In this document: in pieces, positions 12,479-24,022 of the stretch
How positions within the stretch are numbered: the stretch's first letter is position 1
Layout of the letters: each line of letters starts with the position of its first letter
Assembly (NCBI GenBank): GCA_035610835.1
Contig: CM069445.1
Span: 40,066,656 to 40,130,655 of the forward strand
Source of the DNA: Ophiura sarsii
Lineage: Eukaryota > Echinodermata > Ophiuroidea > Amphilepidida > Ophiuridae
Length of the DNA stretch: 64,000 nucleotides
Reading direction: 5' to 3'
Program-made: the position numbers and the translations under genes
The notes under the pieces: model-generated
What the model was told of the DNA's origin: nothing
Database searches by the model: none
The model's input: the letters and a program-made list of their open reading frames with translations, nothing else

Positions 12479-12799
12479 CTTGTTGTACAGGCCCGACCGA
12501 CCCATTTTCTTCTTCAAATTTTCAAAATATATTATTTCGTTTAGAAAAATGTTGGGGAATTTATTTTTACATTTAGAAATTTGTTGATATAATTTTTGAA
12601 CATTTTGAAAAATGTTGAAAAATCACCAAAAATTCATAAAATATTGAAGAAAAAAGGACAAACAAAAAATTACAAATATTTTCAAAAAATTGTTAACAAA
12701 AGCAAGAAAAAAAGCAATATTTTCCCTTAAAAAATCTACACCAAAAATTGGACAAAAATGGGTTGGTCAGGCCCTGACAACAGGATTTGTGTTGCCTTG
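12479..12799. mobile_element. Foldback element with GACC-rich arms
   Basis: The left arm TTGTTGTACAGGCCCGACC, followed by ACCCATTTT, is mirrored at the right end by AAAATGGGTTGGTCAGG and CCTGACAACAGG. The interior is AT-rich with many TTGAAAAAT-type words. The right end runs on to GTTGCCTTG at 12799. It is non-coding and of uncertain superfamily. Confidence 0.6.
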
Positions 12800-14097
12800 T
12801 TGATTTTTTGTTGACTTACATATAACAGTTATTAATTTGTGCCAGTCTAGTGCTACAGTGATGATGGCTATCTATATGAACCGATCTGTTAATCCCTCTG
12901 ATAAGCCTGTGGTAATCAGGGCATGGTAGAAGTAATTACAAATGATACTCCATGTGATGCCACCCTGCAGTTAATCCCCAGAATTGGGCAACTTTTGCCC
13001 CATGCACTGGGCCAAAAAGTGTCCGGTTTGCCAAAGGTTGGGCTACATAATGTATTCTCTATGGGTCGGCTCATCACAAATTGGGATATGTTTGGTTATG
13101 GCCCCGGCCTAGATATTGTGGCCCCGGCATAGATATTGTGGCCCCGGCATAGATATTGTGGCCCGGCATAGATGGCACTTGCGCCACAACTTGGGAGGAA
13201 TTACAGTTGGAAACACTGTATGCTCCAAACTTTGTAGTTTTACTGTGAATTATCGAGACAAAAACACCTGGAAGTCATACTTATGTTTTATCATTTCCAA
13301 TAATCAAGAGCCGACAGACATAACGTGATATAGGTGCATCAGGTTTGTTATTAGTACCAACAAGAGATACACCATGGTTCAAAGTTTTGCTGAGAATCAT
13401 TCTGAGACTTGATACGCCTTGCATGAATTTTATCACCAAATCGCTGAAAGCTTACGTCCCAAGATGGTATGGGGTCACTCCAGTATGGCAGTGTATATAG
13501 AATTGATAATAAATAAGTTTTAAACATGGGTGACATTGTGAAAAAATAAACCACTGACTATTGTAAAGGGCTGCTTAAATTTCCCCGTCAAACTGTTCAG
13601 GGTATTTATCATGCCCATGATGCAATATCAGTATAAATCTCATAATACTTTGTAATAGAGTTTTAAACGTTATAAGCCTTAACCTTATCAAAATCTGTTT
13701 AGATGTGTTTTCGAGACTCAAATTCTTCAAGGTCAAAATGTACTGCAAAAACAGGTAAAGGTGTTTTGTCCTTAGTCCAAACTTGTGTAGGATAAGTTGT
13801 AATAACATAGTCTTGCTAGTACATACTGACACGGTCAACTTGAGTAACCCCCCTTCCTGGCATTACATGGTCAACTTGAGTACCCCCCCCCCCCCCCAAG
13901 CACTCATAAAAGCTGATAAAATCCAGTCTGCATCTATTCCATGTTCAGGGGTAAATGTATTACAAAAACAGATGTGTGAGGATATCCATTATATACATTT
14001 GAAGGGTACAACACCCTCTGCAGCAACACACTATGTGGCATTATAAATTGACTATTGTCTTGACTAATATTGTGATTTGTCCGACTAATTGTCTTCA
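12800..14097. other. Interval downstream of NFYB, with minisatellite and C15 run
   Basis: This interval holds the 21-bp minisatellite at 13104-13170, a C15 run at 13883-13897 and presumably the NFYB 3' untranslated region and poly(A) signal close to 14097. I could not fix the poly(A) site. Confidence 0.4.
13104..13170 (+). repeat. 21-bp minisatellite, about three units
   Basis: Consecutive units read TAGATATTGTGGCCCCGGCA with small changes; the last loses one C and diverges into GATGGCAC. It is short and locally GC-rich. Confidence 0.8.
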
Positions 14098-14136
14098 TCA
14101 TGTTAACGAGAACTGTCCTTGTGCTAAGTTGTGTAC
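14098..14136 (-). CDS. NFYB: NFYB coding exon 7 (terminal)
   Basis: Encodes the last 12 residues, [12 protein letters not shown], and TGA. The acceptor is TCTCCTTTTAG. The final QxQFS resembles the conserved NF-YB C-terminus. Confidence 0.85.
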   Translation of the reverse strand, partial: VHNLAQGQFSLT

Positions 14137-17100
14137 CTAAAAGGAGAGAGAGCAATAGAGGGAGAAAGAAAAAGAAATATGTTATAAAAAGTAATGCTTG
14201 TCAGCAGCGGAAACAGAGTTGCCAGTTGTAGAAAACCTATACTATATTGAGAGTAAAATATTTTTAAAACCCCTAAAAATTAGTATGTTGGATTTGTACA
14301 TTATGAAACTTTCCAAAATGTTCGATAACATACCAGTTGAACTTATCTGAATGAATTCATTGCAGACTAAGATGTTGTGAAATTTTCAGAAAAATAAATT
14401 TGTAACCTTTTATGATCCATGATGATTATATAAGAACTTCCTCTGAATTGATTAGAAATCATCCACTGCATCAATGTAAGCTTTTATAAGGTAAGCTTTT
14501 ACTTGGGCTGAGGCTGGCCAACAAACATTGTTATAGCAAGACTTCCTTAGATTCAAATTCAAAGACAGCCAGAAGCATATCTAAACACAAACAATTAGCT
14601 GACCAAATCATCAATTAGTTTAACATTATACCAGTTTTCAGTATTATTAAGAGTCATTCAAAAACAAATTACACTCCCTATTGGAAGTCTGAATAGGAAA
14701 ACACAACAAACAGGTAGTTGTCTCCATATAAAACAGTGGAAACAATTTCTGACATGTCTTACTTCGACCCTTTGGTATCTCAAAAGTTGGCGTTGGATTT
14801 GGATGAAATTTACGCAATGTAAGTAAGGACAATACCCTTTCTGTCCGATGAAAATGTAAGGAGTAATTTACAGTTTTTAACAACATCATTAGCTCTCCAA
14901 ATATTGGACCCAGTTTTTTTGGGACACACTTTATACTAGACCAGAAGGTTGCGATATAATTACCAATATAAGAGTTTAACCATTCACTGTTGGACATGTT
15001 TAAAACTGCTCAGCTTTCGTCAGGATTAGCTCTGACCTCTTCAGGATCAAATGAATATAAGCAAAACATATAGACTGCCCCTTGATTATTGATTGTCATC
15101 ATATCATTTATATGGGCTGTCACTTGCCGGATGATTTGAATATAGGTGCCCCTTTTCCTACTTGAGAAATTGGTGGCTCTGAAAAGAGCCATTTCCCTTG
15201 TCCACTGAATAGAAATGTTGAGTTTTGACTGTTCAACAATCTTCACAGATCAGTGACTTCTCTATGTGCCAATTACATTTAAGTCTAGACAAGGGGCAGT
15301 CTACATAATTCCCATTGGTAAAGGAACAGTCCTTTGAAACAGGTTCTACCCAAGAGCCAACATTTCTTATTAGGCCAGTGGCGACCTACTTTCAAAGGCT
15401 CTTTTCAGAGCCAATCACACAATAAAGTTGAGATATAATTACCTGTGTTGTGTATGTAGTGAAAACCTGACCTGATTCAGTGGTCAACAGAGTAGGTGCC
15501 ATAGTTGGTGATACTGTTGGTGAAATAAAACCAGAAAATAAATATTGAATTCTTAAATGATGGTACATATAAAACTATGTGTATATACCACAGATTTAAA
15601 AAGGAGATCCGGTACAAAATGTATTGCCTTATCTCTTAACGTGTAACGGTCACCATTTTGAATTTCCACCGTGGGGGAAATTTGGAGGTACGTCGGTATA
15701 TTTCTGAACTACACGGTAAGAATGAATGCAGCAACGTGCGTGTACTGGAGTTGTGCCTCTCTCCGCGTAAAACACATTCAATGCGTAAGTTGAACCCGTA
15801 CATCGGCACCATCACATTGCCGCTGCACACGTGACCTCAACAATTTCTAAAACGTGCCATTCACTATAAAAATTATTCCTGTTGTGATAAAACAAGGTTA
15901 TAGGCTGATGTATAGTTGGTACAATCTCCAGTTTCGGGGCATAAGAACAACCCAGGGAAGCTTGTTTCACAATTTTCAAAAAAGAAAGATAATTAGGTAA
16001 TAATTTAAGTAGAAAAGTGTGTGCTTTGAGCTCACCCCACAATTTGAACCCTTAAGCCTCAAACCTGAATGAGGCGTCTCTGGGATATAGATTGAACAAC
16101 GATTATTCTGACTTCTTAAAAAGGCTTAGGACTGTACTTTTGTTCGGCCCCTACATTTTCAAAATTGCTTGTTAGGCCTGTCATTGTTTTTTCCAATCGT
16201 CCATTACGTCTGTTAAACCTGGCCGTTTACAACTTATTGATTGCTGGTAAATCAAGGTTTGGTCCAAAAACAAAACAAAATCAAAACACTTTTGTATTGT
16301 TTAACCCAAAATTATACAAAGAAGTAAACAATATGTATGTACAAGAGGATAACGAAATGCAAAGATAAAACTCATTAAATTACAAATTTATAACCTGAAA
16401 TACCTGAATCACAATGGCGTAATTTTGAAAGAAAATGCTTTGCGCAAAATAAAAACACACGAATATATTCATTTTTATGTAAATATTAAGCTCAAAATCT
16501 CAAAAATAAAAATAAGCAAACATTTTCAAAATGTGCTAAGCGCGAAAAAATAACACGCATGAAAATGTTCACTTTTACAGTACTTACCAAATTCATCAGT
16601 GATATCTTCTAAACCGCTAGTTGGTGTTGTGCCTAGCACCTTGTCTCCTTTCATTGACTAAACACAAAATTAGAGAAACATAAAAATGGTGATTAAACCA
16701 AACAGTTCCAATCAACATAAAAGCCCCCAAGTCTGGGCTATTAATATTATGGCAGCCCCTTTTAGGGTCAGTCAGAAGTGAGTCATATGTTGGGAGTCCA
16801 TTCATATTCTTGCAAAGGATTTGTTCTACTCTATTAAAATAGTGTGTTTCACAGTTTATCCATTGAGAATCAACTTGGATTCTCGCAACTTTACCCACAA
16901 GAATCTTTGTAGAATGGATTCTTGTCAACTTTCCGACCCTGCCTTTTCTTTTCTTTAGTCAACCATAAATGCACAGTTATGGAAGGCTATATATGGTGGC
17001 AATAAACTTGCCTTTTGGAGTATGACTGATGTGGTGGGCAGTGTGTCACTCAGGACTCTCTTTGCCCATTTGTTCTCTCCAAACAATTTTACTCCTTCAC

Positions 17101-20100
17101 CCCACAGCAACCTCGACGATCTTCCCGCATCGCAAAGCATTTTGGCCTGCAACCATATTTGAACATTGAACCACCAAACAAACAACTTGCTACATATTAC
17201 ACTCAATTCTCACAGCCTTAGCGCACGTAATACTGGAGCGATTAGAGATTGAACAGCACCCACAAGAAGCTGGTGTACTAATGCACATCTCCCATTGATA
17301 AAATTTCTAATTTTAATGAAGTATGGGATCAGTAACGCGTATGAAATGATGCTTGAATAACCCCATACTAAATATATCTTTATCAACGACTTTGCCAAAA
17401 CAGTTTAGTGTAGCATAATAGCTACGCTCTAGCGCTCCCACACAGGAATCCTAGGTTCAATTCCTCAACCAACCTATATCATAATATATGGCTGCTTTTT
17501 GTAACATACACATTCCTGAAGCGTTCATAGTTTACTTTGCCGGATCTGAACAAAAGAAAAGCCCCTATATTATACATTTTGTAGTATTATGGGATAAAAG
17601 CGCTGAACATACACCATGTACGCTCCAACGCTTGCGATTTCACACATGCGCAATACCGCTCACGAACATGACGAAACAACACTTGATCAGGAAAGCGTTT
17701 TCTGATAATTCAATCATTCTACGCATTGGGGGAAAGCGGCACACGCTGGGGCCAACGCTGTAGTAGGATTCCAGTCAACTTGGTAGCGTTGACGCTGTCC
17801 ATGGACCAATCAGCAGGCGGAACACTTTGCGTGACTTTTGACATCACATACATTTTCTCGAGCTCCTATTCATAAAATACAGCACGTAATTGGTGTAAAT
17901 AGGCCAATAAAAACTATTTTTGAATAATATTGTGCATGCCAAGGTATGTTTTAATAGTAGGTCTAAGCAAGCTTTTCATAAAATCAATACATGTGATGTG
18001 CTAGAAATACAATTTAACAGTGTTTTGGGAGGTGTTTTTCATGGTTTGGTCGTCTGCTCTCCAAAACACCCAGGCCCCGCCCACAGCGTTTAGCTTTGAT
18101 CACCTGAACGGCAGATATTTGGAACATTTTGTGACAGGTACACTAGCGCTCAGCGGTCCAGCGTTGGGGAGTATGTTCAGGGCTTCAGGCTACTGCCCCC
18201 ACTTACAGATCCTGTCACAAGAAGAAACACTTCTCACTAATGATTAAGCAGAATAACGTACACAATAGCATTTACAATTACACTAAATTCACCTCTCTAT
18301 ATTTTTGTAGATATAATTTCAGCGGTTCCACATAGTTGTCAAACCCTAATGTAGACATTGCAAATAAGATGTCCTCGCCGTTGATTGTCTTGCGTTTCTC
18401 TTGGTGACATCTTTCGCTAGCTCTGAACAAAATCTAGCTCAGGAAAACAAGGTGAAAAAAGTTCATCTCCAGATGTACGAAACAACGTTTGACAAGGAAC
18501 CCTATTTCTTAAAGAATGCCCGATGTACAGTGTGAAAATGACTAAAAAGACAATAAAATGAGCAAAAAAATGACCCTGTACAGTGGCAAATCCCCATATG
18601 TGACCATTCACGACAAATGGGATGTAAAAATCAGCCAAAAGATTTTTTGATATACTGAACAGGGAAATTCAGCTTTACAATGATGTATCGCATGTCCACA
18701 TAATCATGGAATAGTTTCATCAGGAATTCAGAAGAACATTGTGTTGTCACATAAGTTGAACAAAATCAAAATATTAGCCTAACAATTCCTTTTTTGTTTC
18801 CTCTTGGTTATTGACATATTCATTGGGACGTAGCTCAGAATGTGGTCTGCTGACTTTATGGGCCCTTTGTGCTGGGTGGTCATGTATGTTTGGAAAACAT
18901 CCATCCCCTCCATCCCTGGGTTGAGGAGTTCCTGGTAAAGTGTGACTTGAATTATTCTGATTTGGTAAAACTCAATGCAATATGGAATAGTATGGGTTCA
19001 TCAACACAAAATATTAAAGGTGGATGTTCCGATCACTTTAGGTTTGTTTTATGCACATCAACATATTTTGATATCAGAAGAAACCCCACATTGTTCTCAT
19101 TATTTCTGTAAAATGTTAGGCACAAGATATGTTCCATTAAGACGTTATAGGTCAAAATGCAGTGAATAACTGCCAAAGGTGGTTAACAACCCTGCCAGTC
19201 TGTGTTCTACTCAATGGGCAAGCTTCATGTCACCTTGTGCTTCTAAAACCATCGGAGTTATGCAACTTAAACTTTGGAATACGTCTATTTTAAGGATGAC
19301 CCCCTCATGTAGAATAGAAAACATCAAGTCGAAAATTAGGTCAGCAATCGGAACACCTACCTTTAAAGTCCAAGGGACACATACATATCCATCTACCTAA
19401 TTAAACCTTTTCAAGTACACAAAATGCAAATTGTGTATAAATAACAAGGATACTCGCTAGTGATGAAACTGATGAATTCTGAGATGCACTCTTGAACACA
19501 TTCTTTGGCCTCTTTGGAAATCTGAAAAATAACCCAGAGCATCCAATAGAAATTATTCTTAACAATCTGTTAAAAAGGAGCTGTTGGAAACTGCTTATCC
19601 ACATTAGTAGCCTGTTGGTTGGTAAATTATCAATATTGTTAGGGGTCTAAGCTTTCAATCCTAGCAGGATTATTTTCAGCGGCAGAAAGTAATCTGTTAC
19701 AAAGTAAATAAGGCTTATAAAAACCTACTTATCAAAATTTTCCTCAAAACATTTTTTCCTTGAGAAGCGACTTGATTTGATTTGTTCAGAATCAAGACAA
19801 AATACAGCCATCCAATGGTGGAAACTGTGTGGGGATAAACCTTTGACCCGTACACAACCAAAAACCAGAGGTGCTGCTGTTTGCCAAGAGTATCTTCTAT
19901 AGTCAATCACCAAATCAATAACTTGGCTACTAATTTCAGCAGAGCCTTGGAGCAAATTTCAGTTAGGGTTAGGACCACTGGATACCGACAACAGTTGACA
20001 TCACAACTTAATCCTCCAGCTGATATGTGCATGTTTTTAAACACACTAAGTATTTCACTAGGATTTTTTTAAAAAGTTGCATTTTTAAGTGATAAAATAT

Positions 20101-22242
20101 AACTTGAATGTTATAAGAAATTCTTAGTTTATTATAAACACTGTAAAAATGGACTTCCATACGTATTAGAAGTCATAACATTGAACTTGATCATCTTACA
20201 TACCATGATATATTCAGACCATTGTGACTTTTATTAGGTACGTTTTGACACCACATTTACTACAAAAGACTACAAATTGTTCAAGATTTAGGCCAAAGAA
20301 AGATCTGTCTCACATACATTTGGGAAAATAGCTATGCTCCATAAATCTGTGGAATATCAATCAGGGCACTGTTATAGTTCATTCAGTTCGTGAAATTGAC
20401 GACCCTGCTTACCGCAGCAAATGAATTCAGGAGAGCGAAGGCGCCAAAAAACGCTCTCATGGTGCAACATTGGTGCAAAACCGCATATTTCTTGCCAATT
20501 TGGAATTGATTAAACTATAGTCTTTTAGTGCTCCAGATCTACAAAGTATATGCAAGCATGCCTTAGAGCAAGAATACACTTTTAATTTCTCGCACTTGAA
20601 AATTATCGAGACTTTTCACAAACTGTTGTACATTTTAGAAGATTAACTGTCTTAGGTAGCAAATTGGGTACCAATAGCAATATATAGCTAACAATATTCT
20701 TCAATTTTATCATTATAAATATAATGATAAATGTTAAAGCTACAACCTCCATCCATAGTGAGTGTGGAATTTTTTGTTTGCCATGTTCATACTGGAATCA
20801 CCTCTTTCTTAGACTAAAATTGTATTCATATAACGAAACACCCTACCTTTCCCGTCTTAGGAATGGCCTGTTTCATAATACGAGCTACGTTGGCAATCGG
20901 CAAAAACCTGTCCTGTTCTCGTAACGGTGACATGGAACCTTTATCGTCACCCATGGTGCCGTCATCATCCCCTACAGCATGTAATGCATCCTCAGCACCT
21001 GGAATGATACAACAAGGTTTGTAAAAATATTGATAAATAATTAAATATTAATAACAATATTAATAGACAGTTTTTGTATAGTGCCTTCCACAATGCAAGT
21101 CCCAAAACGCTTTTGTCCAATCATTATTACTGCCATTTTGATTCAGAACTCTTTTGGAGCTACACTATAGGTGGCTACCGGCCTACAGTGCACAGTCTAT
21201 CAACACTACTTAGGTTTGTAAAAATATTGATAAATGATAAAATATTAATAATAATAATAAACAGTTTTTGTATAGTGCCTTCCACAATGCAAGTCCCAAA
21301 ACGCTTTTGTCCAATCATTATTACTGCCATTTATTTGATTCAGAACTCTTTTGTTGCTACACTTAGGTGGCTACCGGCTAACAGTGCACAGTCTATCAAC
21401 ACTACTTATATTGTGACTCCCTAACAACTCCCCAAATATCGCTTGGGTTGACAAGGCAATTGAGACTAGACTAAGTATCCTGCCCAAGGACACAAACTAG
21501 TTGGCCAAGGCGGGGCTAGAAGCTCACACCTCGCAACCTCATGATCATGAGCCCATGCTATTCCACTGGACTACACATGCTCTCTGATCACAAGGCAAAC
21601 CCCCCCCCCCCCCCCCCCACTGCTCTACAGATATTGTGACCTCTCAGGAAGGGTAAGCTGTCGGTTTCTTTTAATTCTTTGTTTTCTTTTTTACCTAATG
21701 GCCAGCATTCACACAATAATTACTATTAGGAGTCATTGCTTATATATGTCCAGGACCACTTAACATTAAAAAGTATCCCTGGCAGACTTTCAATTTCATA
21801 CAATAATAATATAAAAGGTGACCCTTCATATCAGCGCAGTTAACCCCGTAAATATTGCCCAAAATATTGACAATGTCAACCAACTCTTACACAGATGCAA
21901 AGTGATTACTTTACATGTAACATCTTTTACCGATCATAACACAAATGCTTGTAAATTAAAACACAATAAATCAACGATATGGATTATGTCGTGTGTTTAG
22001 GGCTTCAATTCACATTTACATGATATGGATCAGATTTCAACTGTTAAACAATGAACTAAATTATACTAAATTGAAACGTAATCACCATGTCAACAAATCC
22101 CAATGTTTGTTCATTTTTGTTGTATTGATTTTGATTTTGTCTTACCATCCTCTGTCTGGTAGAGTCCTGATGGTAGGCTATAATCTGCTGCAGATATATT
22201 CAGTACTTGTGTGGTATCATTGGATTGATCTGAACCTTCCAT
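14098..22242 (-). CDS. NFYB: Nuclear transcription factor Y subunit beta (NF-YB), complete
   Basis: Seven coding exons join 22242-22146, 20998-20847, 19521-19454, 18422-18293, 16657-16588, 15513-15443 and 14136-14098. They total 627 nt, 208 residues plus TGA; vertebrate NF-YB is about 207. Every junction is GT/AG and phases agree (1,0,2,0,1,0). NF-YB pairs with NF-YC through a histone fold and, with NF-YA, binds CCAAT boxes in the nucleus. Diagnostic blocks are [20 protein letters not shown] (exon 2), [17 protein letters not shown] (exon 3), then [19 protein letters not shown] and [17 protein letters not shown] (exon 4). The acidic, polar N-terminus and the Thr/Gln-rich C-terminal activation-type tail, ending QGQFSLT, match the family plan. 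The ATG has an in-frame TAG 24 nt upstream, and the exon begins at 22294 after a good acceptor. Upstream untranslated exons were not placed. Confidence 0.97.
14647..15246 (-). other. 200-codon frame with one internal TGA in NFYB intron 6
   Basis: One minus-strand frame stays open from 15246 to 14647 except for a single TGA at about 15012-15010. I recognise no domain on either side of it. It overlaps one histone-type stem-loop. It may be chance in AT-rich DNA, a decayed retrogene or a retained-intron frame. No selenoprotein element was identified. Confidence 0.25.
15175..15190 (-). other. Histone-type 3' stem-loop, minus strand
   Basis: On the minus strand this reads GGCTCTTTTCAGAGCC followed by ACCA: a 6-bp stem with a TTTC loop, exactly the replication-dependent histone mRNA terminus. 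About 14 nt downstream a purine-rich AGTAGGAAAAGGGG recalls the U7-binding element. No histone reading frame precedes it. It lies in NFYB intron 6 on the sense strand of that gene. Confidence 0.6.
15397..15412 (+). other. Histone-type 3' stem-loop, plus strand
   Basis: The same 16 bases, GGCTCTTTTCAGAGCC, occur in the opposite orientation 206 bases away, preceded by TTTCAAA, a typical 5' flank of histone stem-loops, and followed by AATCAC. No histone coding sequence is seen upstream. Confidence 0.6.
15443..15513 (-). CDS. NFYB: NFYB coding exon 6
   Basis: Encodes residues 173-196, a Ser/Thr/Gln-rich stretch ending QVFTTYTTQ that parallels the VYTT motif of the NF-YB tail. The acceptor is TTTATTTCACCAACAG; the donor is GTAATT. 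Confidence 0.88.
16588..16657 (-). CDS. NFYB: NFYB coding exon 5
   Basis: Encodes residues 150-172 plus one base: [18 protein letters not shown]. It follows the family pattern after the fold (a MKG-acidic-K motif, then acidic residues). The donor GTAAGTA is strong. Confidence 0.93.
17403..17475 (+). repeat. tRNA-like segment, possible SINE head
   Basis: A box-A-like TAGCATAATAGCTACG is followed about 30 bases later by a box-B-like GGTTCAATTCC. The acceptor stem does not close well, so this looks like a tRNA-derived SINE head or a degenerate tRNA rather than a working gene. It lies in an NFYB intron. Confidence 0.3.
17603..18180. mobile_element. Possible MITE with CTGAACATAC inverted ends
   Basis: CTGAACATAC begins at 17603 and its reverse complement GTATGTTCAG ends at 18180. 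CCAACGCT-type words follow on both sides. The interior is locally GC-richer than its surroundings. I saw no clear target duplication. Confidence 0.4.
18293..18422 (-). CDS. NFYB: NFYB coding exon 4
   Basis: Encodes residues 106-149, including [17 protein letters not shown] and the last histone-fold helix ending [10 protein letters not shown]. The donor is GTGAAT; the acceptor is GATTTTGTTCAG. Confidence 0.97.
19165..19375 (+). repeat. dispersed repeat, copy 2
   Basis: Same family as 1858-2090, in NFYB intron 3 just 3' of coding exon 3 in the gene's direction. Shared words keep order and spacing, with about 20 percent divergence by eye. Function is unknown. Confidence 0.6.
19454..19521 (-). 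CDS. NFYB: NFYB coding exon 3
   Basis: Encodes residues 84-105 plus two bases: the long central helix [19 protein letters not shown]. The donor GTATCC is weak but phase-correct. The acceptor is TTATTTTTCAG. Confidence 0.97.
20847..20998 (-). CDS. NFYB: NFYB coding exon 2
   Basis: Encodes residues 33-83. An Asp/Gly-rich linker precedes the start of the histone fold, [18 protein letters not shown]. The donor is GTAGGG; the acceptor follows TATCATTCCAG. Confidence 0.97.
21013..21415 (+). repeat. Tandem duplication, two units of about 196 bp
   Basis: Both units begin AGGTTTGTAAAAATATTGAT (or GGTTTG) and share CCTTCCACAATGCAAGTCCC and TGCACAGTCTATCAACACT. Differences are few, so the duplication is fairly recent. 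It lies in NFYB intron 1. A C19 run follows at 21600-21618. Confidence 0.8.
22146..22242 (-). CDS. NFYB: NFYB coding exon 1
   Basis: Encodes residues 1-32 and one base of codon 33, beginning [15 protein letters not shown]. The donor is GTAAGA at 22145-22140. The exon starts at 22294 after TTTCAATTTCTTGCAG, so 52 nt are 5' untranslated. Confidence 0.93.
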
Positions 22243-22978
22243 GGCAGTCAGTAAAACAGGCGAGGGCTACACTTTTTTCACTAATTATTGTCAGCTGCAA
22301 GAAATTGAAAACAAAACACCACATTATTTGTTGATGATTATTACTATATTATTACTAGTATACCGGTAAGTGAAATCCCCAACATTATTTCCTGGGTGGG
22401 CAATGTCCCATACATACAGCACCACTTGCCCCCCCCCCCCCCCCCCCCCTAAAGAAATGGGGGGAAAAGAAGGGGAGAAAGAAAGAAAAAAAGGGAAAGA
22501 AAAGAAAAGGGAAAGAAAAGAGGAAAGGAAAGGAAAACAGAGGTCAATCGGTATAATTGGAATGGCCTAGTTGCACCCCCACTTGGGATGTCAGTGGCTT
22601 GTCCAAATTGGGTGGGGGGCTAGTACAACTAACTACATTTGGTTGGATCTATGATTCAACCAAATGAAATAGCCCCTGGTTTCAAAGCCGATAAAACTGT
22701 GTCACAGCAGCGAATAGTTCACATACAAATATTTCTTGAACACCGCAAAGGTAAAACGTTTGCAAATAAGATTATCAGTAATACGTTTTCCTACAGAGCA
22801 TTTCTACCTACCTTATTTTTAAAACCGAAAAACGGAAGCAGAAAAACAGCGCATTATCTGAGGTGCGAAAATGAAAATTCGTGAAAACATGTCGTCTAAA
22901 CAGATTAAGATATCGACTTCCTTTGTGTGTACCCCCTGTGTCTCTTCAACAACTGTCAAGTACTGTCAAAATACTGTC

Positions 22979-23050
22979 AAAATATCGCGCACATGTGCGC
23001 GATATTTTGCGAGAATTCACGTTTAACGTGAATTCTCGCAAAATATCGCG
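22979..23050. repeat. Two overlapping palindromes sharing one arm
   Basis: The perfect palindrome 22979-23008 has arms AAAATATCGCGCACA and its complement. The second, 22998-23050, has 26-base arms around a single T at 23024 (inner arm GCGAGAATTCACGTT). The word AAAATATCGCG therefore occurs three times in alternating orientation, allowing two alternative hairpins. A TGACGT follows at 23059. Confidence 0.85.
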
Positions 23051-24002
23051 AGACCTTGTGACGTTATCAAAACAATGTCGCCGAATCAACGTGACCACAC
23101 CATTTTCTTCAAATACAATTTGACGACGATGTAATCCACCGATTTTCATGTTTGAATTATATTTGTAACTCTGAAGTATTTGCTAAGCCCAAGTGACATT
23201 TTCTAAGACGTCAAATGTAGCCTGGACGGTAAGTGCATACCACTGAAAATTGGGTTTATATGCCACCACACAACGCGGGGGTTCCGTCACGATCGATCGC
23301 GGGGTAGAATTCGCGTGTAGGGGGCTAGCTGATCTAATCCAGCTTGGAGGGGGCACCCCTTAACCTAGAAATTGACAGATAGACATGGCATGAGCAGTGG
23401 CGTGTCTATAAGGGATTATGCACCCCGCCCCCTTGACTATTATTCGGGGGAATAAAAGGGTTTTATATATTTTATTCTATCAAATTTCTTGACAGTCGAG
23501 GGAATCCAAACCAAATTCTTTACAAATAGTATAAATGAGGATTATGAAAGTATGAACATTTATTTTGTGTGCTACGTGCGCTATGTCTAGAAATATCATT
23601 CTAAAAGCCCATTTCAAACCAAAATACATTAATTATAGCCAGAACTGAGTATATAGAGAGAACAAATTCAGAAAAAACAGGTACCCCAGAACTAAATTCA
23701 TTCAGGGTGGGGGGGGGGGGGGGGGGGGGGGGGTTACACTTATTCGGGGAATTAAGAGGTTTTTATATTCATTATTCTTTCAAATTTCAACGTGTCAATC
23801 GGGGGAATTGAACCTAATTCGTCTAAAATGAATAGTATGAAAAATCATTCGGAAATTAAATAAATAACGAACGAACCTAAAGAGTAAAAATGCTGCTTCA
23901 TTTTGTAAATCCACAGCGCCCCCCAAACCTATGCCGACCAAATGGCTATATCTTGCCTCACGTCCCGTACGGAATAAACCGTATAGCTACAACGTATCAT
24001 TA

Positions 24003-24022
24003 ATTGGTTTGAGCATGCGCAC
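24003..24022. promoter_or_regulatory. Candidate promoter motifs: CCAAT box and NRF1-like site
   Basis: ATTGG at 24003-24007 is a CCAAT box on the minus strand, and GCATGCGCAC at 24013-24022 fits the NRF1 palindrome. They lie 1.7 kb upstream of the first mapped NFYB exon, in a relatively CpG-containing patch. Whether this is the NFYB promoter is inference; the transcription start is unknown. Confidence 0.25.

Noticed and set aside
12923..13328. Plus-strand open frames over the 21-bp minisatellite
   Set aside because: They are produced by the repeat and its surroundings, with no splice or family support.
15175..15412. A histone gene beside the stem-loops
   Set aside because: I looked in all frames upstream of each stem-loop for H1, H2A, H2B, H3 or H4 C-termini and saw none.
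22370..22570. Low-complexity 66-codon frame (poly-Pro then Lys/Glu/Arg)
   Set aside because: It translates the C21 run and an AAAG/GGAA purine tract; not a credible protein.
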